The notes under the pieces: model-generated
What the model saw: the letters and a program-made list of their open reading frames with translations, nothing else
Database searches by the model: none
What the model was told of the DNA's origin: nothing
Shown here: positions 18,865 to 27,274 of the stretch, piece by piece
How positions within the stretch are numbered: position 1 is the stretch's first letter
How the letters are laid out: each line of letters opens with the position of its first letter
Position numbers and translations under genes: made by a program
Assembly: GCF_009176705.1 (NCBI RefSeq)
Contig: NZ_AP021846.1
Location: 1,086,001 to 1,150,000, forward strand
DNA length: 64,000 nt
Direction of reading: 5' to 3'
From: Pseudoalteromonas sp. A25
GTDB taxonomy: Bacteria > Pseudomonadota > Gammaproteobacteria > Enterobacterales > Alteromonadaceae

Positions 18865-20166
18865 ATGGCAAAACTTACCAAAGAAGAGATATATGAACGC
18901 TTAGCGAATATTGAAGATGCCAGAGCATGTGAAGCGATAGACGATGACGCTTGCAAGCATGTTCCTGGCAACTTCGTTTTGATGCTGGTTAGCCAAATAT
19001 TCAGTAAGTTTGCGGATGCGTTATTAAACCCAAAAGTAACACTTCCTTGGCTCATGCAAGGGCTTGGTGTTTCCAGTGCATTTGTTGCTTGGTTAGTGCC
19101 TATTCGAGAATCTGGTTCTTTACTCCCTCAACTGGCGATCGCTAGTTATGTTCGCACTCTTACAGTCAGAAAATGGGTCTGGGTAGCGGGTGCTTTGGTA
19201 CAGGCTATTTGTATTGCCTTGATGGCGGTTATTGCTTTAACACTCACCGGTAGCCAAGCTGGCTGGGCTTTACTTGGGGTGTTGAGTGTATTCAGCTTAG
19301 CAAGAGGCTTTAATTCAATTGCTGCGAAAGATGTATTAGGGAAGGTGATCCCAAAGCCACAGCGTGGGAATATTAGTGGCTTGGCTGCAAGTATGTCTGG
19401 GTTGGCCACAATATTGTTTGCGTTAAGTTTGTTGGTGATACCTGAAAGTACCCAGTACCAAGCTGTATTAGTGGCTCTCATTCTGGGTTTCGCTATGTGG
19501 CTGTTTGCCGCTGGGTTTTACAGCCAAATAAATGAGTATAGAGGTGCAACGCAAGGAAGTAAAAATGGGCTTATATTGGCCCTAAAGAAGCTTAAATTAT
19601 TATATAAAGACAAAGCTTTCGGTCATTTTGTGATGACTCGTGCATTTTTGCTGTGTTCTGCGTTGAGTGCACCATTTTATATTGTGCTGGCATCTCAGCA
19701 TCAACTTAACTTACCACTCTTAGCAGTATTTATGGCTGTATCAGGGGGCGCGAGTTTGCTATCTGCACCTATCTGGGGGCGCTTAAGTGATCTATCGAGT
19801 CAACATGTGCTGATGCTTAGCGCTTTTTTGGTAACTTTAAACGGCTTATTAGTTTATCTCGTGGTGCAATATTATGAGCATTTACTGACAAGTATTTGGT
19901 TTTTGCCCTCTATGTACTTTTTGTTAAGTGTTGCACATCAGGGGGTTAGGCTTGGACGGAAAACGTATTTAGTTAACTTAGCTCAAGGTAATCAGCGAAC
20001 TGATTACGTCGCTGTAAGTAACACCGTGATAGGGTTGCTGTTGTTACTATTAGGGAGTATAGGTTTTTTAGATAACTGGTTAACTACTGCAGATCTTATT
20101 GTAATATATAGTTTGCTAGGTTTAGTTGGTGCTATTAGCGCAGCTTTATTAGCGAAAGTGGAATAA
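18865..20166 (+). CDS. MFS transporter, unknown substrate
   Basis: A 433-residue membrane protein with about a dozen hydrophobic helices starting near residue 70, after an unusually long hydrophilic N-terminus (about 35 residues, KEEIYERLANIEDARACEAIDDDACKHV in part). The PIRESGSLLPQ segment in the first loop and SGLAASMSGL resemble major facilitator proteins; the central loop near residue 235 (KNGLILALKKLKLLYKDKAF) separates the two halves. No substrate motif is recognised. The next gene starts about 65 nt downstream and encodes an SRPBCC protein, with which it may be co-transcribed. Confidence 0.75.
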   Translation: MAKLTKEEIYERLANIEDARACEAIDDDACKHVPGNFVLMLVSQIFSKFADALLNPKVTLPWLMQGLGVSSAFVAWLVPIRESGSLLPQLAIASYVRTLTVRKWVWVAGALVQAICIALMAVIALTLTGSQAGWALLGVLSVFSLARGFNSIAAKDVLGKVIPKPQRGNISGLAASMSGLATILFALSLLVIPESTQYQAVLVALILGFAMWLFAAGFYSQINEYRGATQGSKNGLILALKKLKLLYKDKAFGHFVMTRAFLLCSALSAPFYIVLASQHQLNLPLLAVFMAVSGGASLLSAPIWGRLSDLSSQHVLMLSAFLVTLNGLLVYLVVQYYEHLLTSIWFLPSMYFLLSVAHQGVRLGRKTYLVNLAQGNQRTDYVAVSNTVIGLLLLLLGSIGFLDNWLTTADLIVIYSLLGLVGAISAALLAKVE

Positions 20167-20232
20167 GAGTTTATTTGATTAGTTTTCAATAAGATTGGTT
20201 TAGTTACCTAGTTATTTATAAGAGGCAGAAGG

Positions 20233-20772
20233 ATGTTGAAAAAAGTTATTATTGCATTGTTATTGGTGATAGCACTCCCTTTTATCATTGCGTTATTTAT
20301 ATCAGACAGTTACCACGTTGAGCGGCATGTTGTTATTGAGCAGCCTGTTGAGCCTGTTTTTTCCTATATAAAACACCTTAAAAATCAAGGGAATTATAGT
20401 ACATGGGAACAAATGGATCCAAACATGAAAAAGACCTATACCGGTGAAGATGGCACTGTTGGGTTTATATCTACTTGGCATAGTGATAACCCCGAAGTTG
20501 GTGCAGGGGAACAAGAGATCATTAAAATTGATGAAAACAAACGCATCGATTTTGAATTACGTTTTATGGAACCATTTCAGTCTACGGATCCCGCGTACAT
20601 GACAACGGAGAGAGTCTCACAGGGGACCAAGGTCACTTGGGGTTTTCATGGCAAGATGGACTATCCTATAAACTTCATGCTGTTTATTATGGATTTTGAA
20701 CAAGCGCTTGGCGATGACTTACAAGTCGGCTTGAATAATTTAAAAGAGGTTTTAGAAGGCCAAAAAAATTAA
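20233..20772 (+). CDS. SRPBCC (START/Bet v1-like) family protein
   Basis: A 179-residue protein with an N-terminal hydrophobic helix (residues 4-24, probable membrane anchor or signal) and an SRPBCC-type domain: VERHVVIEQPVEPVFSYIKHL at the start of the fold, STWEQMDPNMKKTYTGEDGTVG, and GTKVTWGFHG near the end. Such proteins bind hydrophobic ligands in a cavity. The family includes many polyketide-cyclase-like proteins of unknown function. It has an AGAGGCAGAAGG ribosome site. Its stop is followed by the tandem inverted-repeat element at 20801. Confidence 0.78.
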   Translation: MLKKVIIALLLVIALPFIIALFISDSYHVERHVVIEQPVEPVFSYIKHLKNQGNYSTWEQMDPNMKKTYTGEDGTVGFISTWHSDNPEVGAGEQEIIKIDENKRIDFELRFMEPFQSTDPAYMTTERVSQGTKVTWGFHGKMDYPINFMLFIMDFEQALGDDLQVGLNNLKEVLEGQKN

Positions 20773-20800
20773 ACTAACTTTTTAAATTTAGTGTGCATGT

Positions 20801-21198
20801 AAATAACCTCAGCTGCACATAAGAGGATTTGCCCAATAAAGCTATTTCGCTCACTCCCTTCGTTATTTTCATTTGTAATAGCTCGCTATTACTTCACGAA
20901 ACTGCCTTGATAGTGAGCGAAATATCGTCATTGGATATTGAAGGGGTTGCAATGTCTCTCTTGTGAACTATCAAAACTCTTATGTGCAGCTGAGGTTAAA
21001 TAACCTCAGCTGCACATAAGAGAATTTGCCCAATAAAGCTATTTCGCTCACTCTCTTCGTTATTTTCATTTGTAATAGCTCGCTATTACTTCACGAAAAT
21101 GCCTTGATAGTGAGCGAAATATCGTCATTGGATATTGAAGGGGTTGCAATGTCTCTCTTGTGAACTATCAAAACTCTTATCCACAGCTGAGGTTAAAT
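20801..21198. repeat. Two tandem 197-bp copies of a TIR-bearing non-coding element (MITE-like)
   Basis: Copy 1 spans 20801-20997 and copy 2 spans 20998-21194; they differ at about six positions. In copy 1 the ends are perfect 21-bp inverted repeats (20805-20825 and 20977-20997, beginning AACCTCAGCTGC). In copy 2 the right end has three changes. AAAT occurs at all three boundaries (left, middle, right), as expected if it were a duplicated target. Inside each copy lies a second nested palindrome: ATTTCGCTCACT (20844-20855) pairs with 20912-20923 around GTAATAGCTCGCTATTAC (20875-20892). No ORF of note is present. It resembles a miniature inverted-repeat element; its family is not identified. Confidence 0.8.
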
Positions 21199-21213
21199 AG
21201 GGTGTCAGAAGCG

Positions 21214-21255
21214 AAGAAATAAAAAAACCGCAATTATGCGGTTTTTTTATTTCTT
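21214..21255 (-). terminator. Strong intrinsic terminator of the gene ending at 21271
   Basis: A perfect 19-bp stem with an ATTA loop; the core CCGCA/TGCGG is flanked by A7 on one side and T7 on the other. It is placed just after the stop of the minus-strand gene at 21271 and would also stop + strand readthrough. Confidence 0.85.
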
Positions 21256-21270
21256 TAAAAGCGCGGTTGT

Positions 21271-21642
21271 TTAAACTACACCACGAGGTAAGCGACAATC
21301 ATGGTCTTTACTCGCTAGCTCTACAATCCATAGCTCTTCAGCAGTGTAGCCATCAGTGTTTTCTTTAATGACTTTGAAAGGTGCTGTTTTATTTGCTTTA
21401 GCAGGCACAGCTTTGCTTGTTTTTGCTTTTTTAGCTGGTGCTGCTTTCGGTGCTTCGCTAGGTGCCGCTGAACCAGAAGTTAGCTCTTCTGTTAATGCAG
21501 CTACGTCTGCAAGGCGTAGATTTTTTCCGCCATCAATACTATACCAGCCTGGCTTGGTAGTAATTTCTGGCTTCTTGCCATGGGCAGCTTCGTAAGCAGC
21601 TTCAAAAGCGCTTAATACTTCAGTTTTATCTAGTTTACTCAT
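21271..21642 (-). CDS. Uncharacterised Ala/Lys-rich protein
   Basis: A 123-residue protein that I do not recognise. Residues 1-55 form a globular-looking part (SAFEAAYEAAHGKKPEI, PGWYSIDGGKNLRLADVAAL). Residues 56-90 are a low-complexity linker of Ala, Pro and Lys, like those of some nucleic-acid-binding proteins. The C-terminus (GYTAEELWIVELASKDHDC) is acidic to neutral. It has its own terminator and a clean intergenic region upstream, and strong coding character, so it is probably real and expressed. No function can be given. Confidence 0.75.
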   Translation of the reverse strand: MSKLDKTEVLSAFEAAYEAAHGKKPEITTKPGWYSIDGGKNLRLADVAALTEELTSGSAAPSEAPKAAPAKKAKTSKAVPAKANKTAPFKVIKENTDGYTAEELWIVELASKDHDCRLPRGVV

Positions 21643-21806
21643 CGTAGATCCTAGTCGTTTTATACGCGGATACGCGGGATTTAAGATTAAAGAGTATTTA
21701 TACCCATATTTGTGCTATTTTTCAATTTTTTAAGGGTTTTGCTTCCAATTTGTATCTATAAACGCCAAAATTTGACGATTATTTCATAATTAATAATGGC
21801 TAAGTC

Positions 21807-22559
21807 ATGAAGCGTTCAGATTTTACACATTTACTAAATTCGTTATTAAAACCAGATGCCGTGAGAGATTTTGCACCAAATGGATTACAAGTGGAAGGTG
21901 CTGATGTTGTGAACAGAATTGTCACAGGAGTGACTGCCAGCCAAGCATTAATTAATGCAGCAATTGAACTGCAAGCAGATACTATTTTGGTTCATCATGG
22001 TTACTTCTGGAAGGGAGAGGCGCAGGTGATAACCGGTATGAAAAAAAGAAGAATTGCTTCTTTGTTAGCAAATGATATTAATTTATATGGCTATCATCTG
22101 CCGTTGGATATTCACCCTGAACTTGGCAATAATGCGCAATTGGCGAAAATGCTTGATATGGAGTTATTGGGCGGTTTAGAGGCCTCGCCAACCAGTGTGC
22201 CGGTATATGGAAGGCTTAAGACCCCACTATCAGCAGAAGTCTTTGCTGAAAAAATTGCAACCACTTTGAATAGAAAGCCCTTGGTTAATAGTGTCCGTAA
22301 TAAACCGATTGAAACAATTGCATGGTGTACAGGTGGGGGCCAAGGTTATATAGACTTGGCTGCGAGTCAAGGTTTAGATGCTTATCTAACTGGTGAAGCA
22401 TCAGAGCAAACTATCCATAGTGCCAATGAGCAGGAAATTGACTTTTTTGCTGCAGGCCATCACGCAACCGAGCGGTATGGGGTAAAAGCGCTAGGCGAGT
22501 ATTTAGCTGAACAATATGATTTTGATGTCACTTTTATTGACATCGATAACCCCGTATAA
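21807..22559 (+). CDS. Nif3-like dinuclear metal-centre protein (YbgI family)
   Basis: A 250-residue protein of the Nif3/YbgI family. Metal-binding residues are visible as VHHGYFW near residue 63-65, YHLPLDIHPELGNN near 95-108, and GHHATERYGV near the C-terminus. Members form hexameric toroids with two metals per subunit; E. coli YbgI has been linked to GTP cyclohydrolase-like and DNA-damage roles, but the reaction is unsettled. It is divergent from the unknown gene at 21271-21642 and convergent with the ElyC-like gene that ends 23 nt further on. Confidence 0.9.
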   Translation: MKRSDFTHLLNSLLKPDAVRDFAPNGLQVEGADVVNRIVTGVTASQALINAAIELQADTILVHHGYFWKGEAQVITGMKKRRIASLLANDINLYGYHLPLDIHPELGNNAQLAKMLDMELLGGLEASPTSVPVYGRLKTPLSAEVFAEKIATTLNRKPLVNSVRNKPIETIAWCTGGGQGYIDLAASQGLDAYLTGEASEQTIHSANEQEIDFFAAGHHATERYGVKALGEYLAEQYDFDVTFIDIDNPV

Positions 22560-22581
22560 AGTTTGCGTTATAGGAGGCACG

Positions 22582-23331
22582 TTAGAGCGCCTCAGGATCT
22601 AGCCAACGTCTAATTTGGATCCAAGATTTACCCAGTAGTTCATAAAAATGTGCTGTTACTGCTTTTAGAGCCGTCACTTGAGCGATAAATTGTCGGTAAG
22701 GGGGCTGGCTCGCAAAGTTGTAAAATTGGGTTGGTGCCTCGAATACATCAATACCTTGGGCGATGAACAAATCTTTAGCTCGTGCCATATGACTTGCTGA
22801 TGTTACGAGCGCTACCTTTGTATCTACTAAATAAGGAGCTAGCTGCTTTGCTTCGTCTTTGGTATCCAGAGCATTAGGATTAGTTTTAATGCGTGACGCA
22901 CTTATTCCAAGCTCTATCGCTGTTTGCTTCATCAAGTTGGCACTTGTTTGTCCTGATACGACGAGTTGAGCTGATTTATAGTAATGGGCCAAGCGCACCC
23001 CCTCGGTCAATCGTGACAAAGCGCAACCGCCGAGTTGTGCATTTGCGTTTAGTCGACTGTTGGCATAAACATCACACCCTAATACAACGATTTTATCGAC
23101 CCTAGTTTTTTTTTGTGTGTTGAAGGTTGCAAGGTGCATCTCCACGGGTGAAATAACCTTATCTGCAATAAAGGGCGTACTAATAAGCCAGGTGCTGACT
23201 ATTATTAGCCAGGTTAATCCATATGACTTTTTATTGTTCTTACTAATAAACAATAAACAAATAGCGATAGCAATAAGCGATAGAGGGAGTGGCATCAGTA
23301 AGCTGCCAAGCACTTTTTTTATTACAAACAT
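22582..23331 (-). CDS. elyC: YdcF/ElyC-type DUF218 membrane protein
   Basis: A 249-residue protein with two N-terminal hydrophobic helices (about 5-30 and 38-58), then a DUF218 domain: KIVVLGCDVYANSRLNANAQLGGCALSRL in family position, SGQTSANLMKQTAIELGI, and VALVTSASHMARA. The architecture (two transmembrane helices plus DUF218) corresponds to ElyC, an envelope factor required for peptidoglycan assembly at low temperature in E. coli; SanA and YdcF are alternatives. The gene follows metR in direction but a terminator (23334-23357) lies between them. Confidence 0.75.
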   Translation of the reverse strand: MFVIKKVLGSLLMPLPLSLIAIAICLLFISKNNKKSYGLTWLIIVSTWLISTPFIADKVISPVEMHLATFNTQKKTRVDKIVVLGCDVYANSRLNANAQLGGCALSRLTEGVRLAHYYKSAQLVVSGQTSANLMKQTAIELGISASRIKTNPNALDTKDEAKQLAPYLVDTKVALVTSASHMARAKDLFIAQGIDVFEAPTQFYNFASQPPYRQFIAQVTALKAVTAHFYELLGKSWIQIRRWLDPEAL

Positions 23332-23333
23332 AT

Positions 23334-23357
23334 AAAACCCAATCAGTTAGATTGGGT
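23334..23357 (-). terminator. Intrinsic terminator of metR
   Basis: An 8-bp stem ACCCAATC/GATTGGGT with a 5-nt loop (23337-23357); on the minus strand the stem is followed by TTTTATATG. It separates metR from the elyC-like gene. Confidence 0.65.
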
Positions 23358-23391
23358 CCTAGTGTAGTTAAATCATCATTAAAATAATAGC

Positions 23392-24279
23392 TTAACGATT
23401 GTTGTTCTGTTTACAAGTGTTTAAGAAATGGCGATATACGGGGTTATCTTTCATGGACTTTTTCATGGCAAGGTACATTGGCCTATTGAGCCCAAGCGCC
23501 CCTAAAGGGATTGATTTAATGAGACCTTGGCTTTCGTATGGTGTTACCAACCAATCGGGCAGCGCTGCTACACCCATGCCTGCACTGACCAGTTGGAAAA
23601 TCAACAGACCCTGATCGACTGTTTTTAAGGTACCATCAAAGCGAGCATTTTGAATGAAGTGTTTGAAAATATCTTGCCGCTCTTTGGGGATTGGGTAGGA
23701 AATAATGGTTTCATTTTTAAGGTCAAGGGCGGTGACGTAAGCTTTTTTGGCCAACTCATGATCGGGTGCAACAATGAGCTTTAACTTAAAGTCGAATAAA
23801 TGAGCGTATTCAAGTCGGTCTTGTTCACGTATATCAGAAGTCAATACTAAGTCTAAGTCATCATCAAGAAGGTCAGGTATCGCGTCATAGCTGAAACCTT
23901 GCTCATAATCTACTTTGATGTCTGGCCAGAAATTATTAAACTCTTTAATTGTTGGCAACAACCAGTGGAAGCACGCATGGCATTCAACGCTCAGTTTTAG
24001 TTGTGAAATAGGTTGGTTGAGGCTTTCTTTTAATCTACATTTTGTTGCTTCGACGCGTGGTAAAATATCATTAGCAAGCTCTAGCAAAAGCATACCTTGC
24101 GGCGTAAAACGCACCGGCTGAGTTTTTCGTTCGAATAATTGGCAATCTAATTTATTTTCTAAGTCTTTAATTTGATGTGATAAAGCTGATTGCGTCAAGA
24201 ACAACTCACGGGCCGTGTTAACAAGAGAACCGGTGTCTTTGAGGGTGGCGATAGTTTTCAGGTGCTTTATGTCGATCAT
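23392..24279 (-). CDS. metR: LysR-type methionine regulator MetR
   Basis: A 295-residue LysR-family activator that reads much like E. coli MetR throughout: MIDIKHLKTIATLKDTGSL, QSALSHQIKDLENKL for the helix-turn-helix (about 18-37), ERKTQPVRFTPQG, VECHACFHWLLPTI, DLVLTSDI and GMGVAALPDWLV. MetR uses homocysteine as co-effector and activates metE, metH and related genes. No met biosynthetic gene is adjacent here. A candidate MetJ operator lies 74-89 nt upstream of the start codon, in keeping with MetJ repression of metR in enterics. Confidence 0.9.
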   Translation of the reverse strand: MIDIKHLKTIATLKDTGSLVNTARELFLTQSALSHQIKDLENKLDCQLFERKTQPVRFTPQGMLLLELANDILPRVEATKCRLKESLNQPISQLKLSVECHACFHWLLPTIKEFNNFWPDIKVDYEQGFSYDAIPDLLDDDLDLVLTSDIREQDRLEYAHLFDFKLKLIVAPDHELAKKAYVTALDLKNETIISYPIPKERQDIFKHFIQNARFDGTLKTVDQGLLIFQLVSAGMGVAALPDWLVTPYESQGLIKSIPLGALGLNRPMYLAMKKSMKDNPVYRHFLNTCKQNNNR

Positions 24280-24682
24280 CTTTAATAAATCTCATTACTA
24301 GTGCGAGTTAAATTCAGATTGCTTTCCCTGAACCTCTGTCATTACCTAATAGTAACGTCTAGACGTCTATAAAACCAGCAATCGATGATTAGTTTTTAAC
24401 AAAATCACTATAACACTATTTTTGACAGCGTTGTCATTGTTTATTTAACTTTTTTACAAAAAAAACAAATTAATTTTATTCATCTTGTTTTGAAAGGGGT
24501 TAAGGATTGACGTACATCGAGCTTAAGCAGCTTATGTTAGATGATTTTTGAACAATATTTACCAAAAAGTTGAGCTACTTGATGTGTGACTAATGCAAAC
24601 AACGGGTCAATTACCTAACTGTCCTCACTCGTTTTTCTTATAAGTGAGCATGCTCTGTGCGATGAGAAGACTTTCAAGTGTT
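24280..24682. other. metR upstream region, about 400 nt without a gene
   Basis: The region holds the MetJ-type operator (24353-24368), a short palindrome TGACA-GCGT-TGTCA at 24423-24436, and AT-rich sequence likely to include the metR promoter. I see no ORF or structured RNA in the rest. Confidence 0.5.
24353..24368. promoter_or_regulatory. Candidate MetJ operator (two met boxes)
   Basis: TAACGTCT followed directly by AGACGTCT. The second is a perfect 8/8 match to the met box consensus and the first matches 6/8, in the required head-to-tail 8-bp register. It lies upstream of metR, a known MetJ target in enterics. Confidence 0.7.
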
Positions 24683-24707
24683 TAAAAAGCCCTTTGGGGG
24701 GCTTTTA
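24683..24707 (-). terminator. Intrinsic terminator overlapping the GGDEF/EAL stop
   Basis: On the minus strand AAAAGCCC-loop-GGGCTTTTT, overlapping the stop codon of the gene ending at 24705. Stem and T run are both clear. Confidence 0.75.
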
Positions 24708-27080
24708 AATAGATAAGGCCATGTCTGTATTGCTTATCAAAAATTGCATTGCTTGATCAGCAGGCAATGGCTTTGATACTACAAACCCCTGTCCAAATTG
24801 GCAGCCTTTGCGCTTTAATAATGCCCACTGTTTGGGGTTTTCGATACCCTCAGCAACCACCTTTAAATCCAGTGAACGTGCTAAAGATAGAATTGCATCA
24901 ATTAAAGGATTTTCTTTGCTGGTGAGTTTATCGACAAAAGTTTTATCTAGCTTTAAAACATGGATAGGAAGTTGATGCAAATAGCCAAGCGCAGAGTAGC
25001 CAGTGCCAAAATCATCCAGATATAATTTAACCCCTAATGGCTCTAACCCACGAATGATTTTGGTCGCGAGTTTTAGATTTTCAATCAGACCAGACTCTGT
25101 GATCTCTAAGCACAAAGCACCATTTGGTAGCTGATAATCTATATATAGCTGTTGCATGTAAGTCACAAAATCTAAACTTGCAAAATGCCTAGATGAGACA
25201 TTGACAGTGATCCGTGTCATTGGTTGATCTGATTGTCGCCAAGACTGTAGTTGCTGGGCAGCTAAACTTAGCAAATGTAAGTCTAAATCAATAATTTGAC
25301 CTGTTTGCTCTGCTATTGGGATAAAGTCGTTAGGCGGCACTAATCCATTTTTTGGATGATGCCAGCGAACTAGGGCTTCAAAGCTCACGATATGTGGGTC
25401 ATGTAACGAGAATATAGGTTGAAAATACAGCTCAAATTCATTGTTTAATATGCCATGCTGCAAATCATTTTCAATATCGGCTTGGCGTTTTAACTTTTTA
25501 CGCATTGCGTTGTTGAAATAACACACTTGCCCTCTACCACGAGACTTTGCCTCATACATGGCGGCATCAGCTTGCTGTAATAGCGTTATTGCGTTGTCAG
25601 TCGCACTACCGGTAAACGCAACACCTATGCTGCTAGATGCTTGCAGTTTATGCCCTTCTATCAATAATGGTTTGGCAATAGCTTCATTAATTCTTTCTAA
25701 TGCTAAAGCAACCTGCTCTTTATCTTTGACATTTTCAATGAAAATCGCAAACTCATCACCGCCCAAGCGCGCAAACGTATCCGTTCGGCGAATACACTCT
25801 TTTATTAAATCAACAATCGCAACTAAAAAGCGATCGCCAACATCATGACCCAATGCGTCATTAATACTTTTAAACCTATCAAAATCGAGATAAAGCAAGC
25901 AATGCAAGTTATCGTCTTCAACTCTATCCAACGAAAGGATTGCGTGTTTTACGCGCTCCAATAGCAAGTAACGATTAGCAAGCCCTGTTAGTTCATCGTG
26001 TAATGCTCGATGTTCAAGTGCTTGACGAGATAGTTGCCGGTCAATAGCCATACTCACTTGCCGGCTAATATAAGTCAAAATAGACAAATGATGATGATTA
26101 AAGGCTTTATCTTGTGTGTAGCTTTGAATAACGATGACCCCTTGGTACTGTTCATTAACAGCAAAGGGAACACCTAGCCAGGATTTTGGAGATTGGCCAA
26201 CCATTTGAAAATGGCCTATTTCAATATGGTGTTCAAATTCCCTACTGTTACACAGCAGAGGTCTTCCTGACGCGAGTGTGTAATACGAAGCGGTGTGTTT
26301 TATTTGAGATTTAGAGACACGCTGGTGCGCATTGCACTTTATTTTACCTTCAATTAGGTAGTCGATTTCTAGGATATCGCTGTAACGATCATACAGTCCG
26401 ATAAAAAAGTTATCTGCGGGCAATTGGCTATTGATTATTTGGTATAGCTCGTCATAAAACGCTTCTAAATCGAGGGAGCGATAGGTGATATTGGCAATTT
26501 TTAATAAGCATTGCTCCAGTTGTTGAGCCTGATTTAGTTGCTCAACGGTTTTTGTTAGATTGTTAAGCGTATTGACCTGATTGATTTTTGAACTTAACAA
26601 GTGTGCAACCGTTGAGAGTATCTGTAAGTGACCTTCAGTAAAGTAATCTCTTTGCGGGTGTTCGCAATCGATAACCCCAAGAAGCTTATCCTCATAAACG
26701 AGAGGAACACAGATCTCAGATAACGCAGGGCGACTATCGGCAATATACATAGGCTCGACAGATACATCGCCAGAAACAAATGCTTGCCTTGTGCGTGCTA
26801 CATGCCCTGTGATCCCTTGTTGTATGGGGATTTTAGTTTGCGCAACCTTGTAATCAGCACTTTGGTGAGCCACTCCCATGCTGGCGACTTCTTCTAAAAA
26901 TTCGCTGTTTTCATCAGCAAGATAGATAACACAATCTACAAATCCTAAGCGACTAACCACTTGAGACGTTACATAATCAAAAAGTTCATCTAATTGCGTT
27001 ATCTGTAACAAAGACGAAGAAAATTGATTAATGATGCTAAGCTGCTCTGTTTTTGATTCTAATTTGTTATTTGAAAGCAT
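24705..27080 (-). CDS. GAF-GAF-GGDEF-EAL cyclic-di-GMP enzyme
   Basis: A 791-residue cytoplasmic protein without transmembrane helices. Two GAF-type sensor domains (about 20-165 and 185-345) precede a GGDEF domain with intact GGDEF near residue 439 and an RRTD inhibitory-site motif 5 residues before it. A C-terminal EAL domain (about 530-780) has FEALVRW, DDFGTGYS and VAEGIE, the residues expected for a working phosphodiesterase. It may both make and degrade c-di-GMP, with the GAF signal choosing. It could supply the PilZ response regulator gene 11 kb away, but that is inference. It is divergent from pyrC. Confidence 0.9.
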   Translation of the reverse strand: MLSNNKLESKTEQLSIINQFSSSLLQITQLDELFDYVTSQVVSRLGFVDCVIYLADENSEFLEEVASMGVAHQSADYKVAQTKIPIQQGITGHVARTRQAFVSGDVSVEPMYIADSRPALSEICVPLVYEDKLLGVIDCEHPQRDYFTEGHLQILSTVAHLLSSKINQVNTLNNLTKTVEQLNQAQQLEQCLLKIANITYRSLDLEAFYDELYQIINSQLPADNFFIGLYDRYSDILEIDYLIEGKIKCNAHQRVSKSQIKHTASYYTLASGRPLLCNSREFEHHIEIGHFQMVGQSPKSWLGVPFAVNEQYQGVIVIQSYTQDKAFNHHHLSILTYISRQVSMAIDRQLSRQALEHRALHDELTGLANRYLLLERVKHAILSLDRVEDDNLHCLLYLDFDRFKSINDALGHDVGDRFLVAIVDLIKECIRRTDTFARLGGDEFAIFIENVKDKEQVALALERINEAIAKPLLIEGHKLQASSSIGVAFTGSATDNAITLLQQADAAMYEAKSRGRGQVCYFNNAMRKKLKRQADIENDLQHGILNNEFELYFQPIFSLHDPHIVSFEALVRWHHPKNGLVPPNDFIPIAEQTGQIIDLDLHLLSLAAQQLQSWRQSDQPMTRITVNVSSRHFASLDFVTYMQQLYIDYQLPNGALCLEITESGLIENLKLATKIIRGLEPLGVKLYLDDFGTGYSALGYLHQLPIHVLKLDKTFVDKLTSKENPLIDAILSLARSLDLKVVAEGIENPKQWALLKRKGCQFGQGFVVSKPLPADQAMQFLISNTDMALSI

Positions 27081-27274
27081 TTACATCGCTCACCGATACA
27101 ATTAGGGACAATTTAACTTACTTGCAAGATAAACGACACATTATTGCGAAAAAAAAAGCATTTTATACACAAATACCACTCAAGAGCCAATTTTGCTCTT
27201 TTGATAAGCTCAAAAACTTTACTCTCTATGCTTAACTGCCTATGATCGAGCAAATTCAGCCGTGGAAAAAAGCA

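Noticed and set aside
22571..22592. GAGGC...GCCTC hairpin between the Nif3-like and ElyC-like genes
   Set aside because: Only five base pairs and no T run; too weak to call a terminator.
27242..27274. Upstream ATG of pyrC giving 11 extra residues
   Set aside because: It lacks a ribosome site, whereas ATG 27275 has one and yields the E. coli length.
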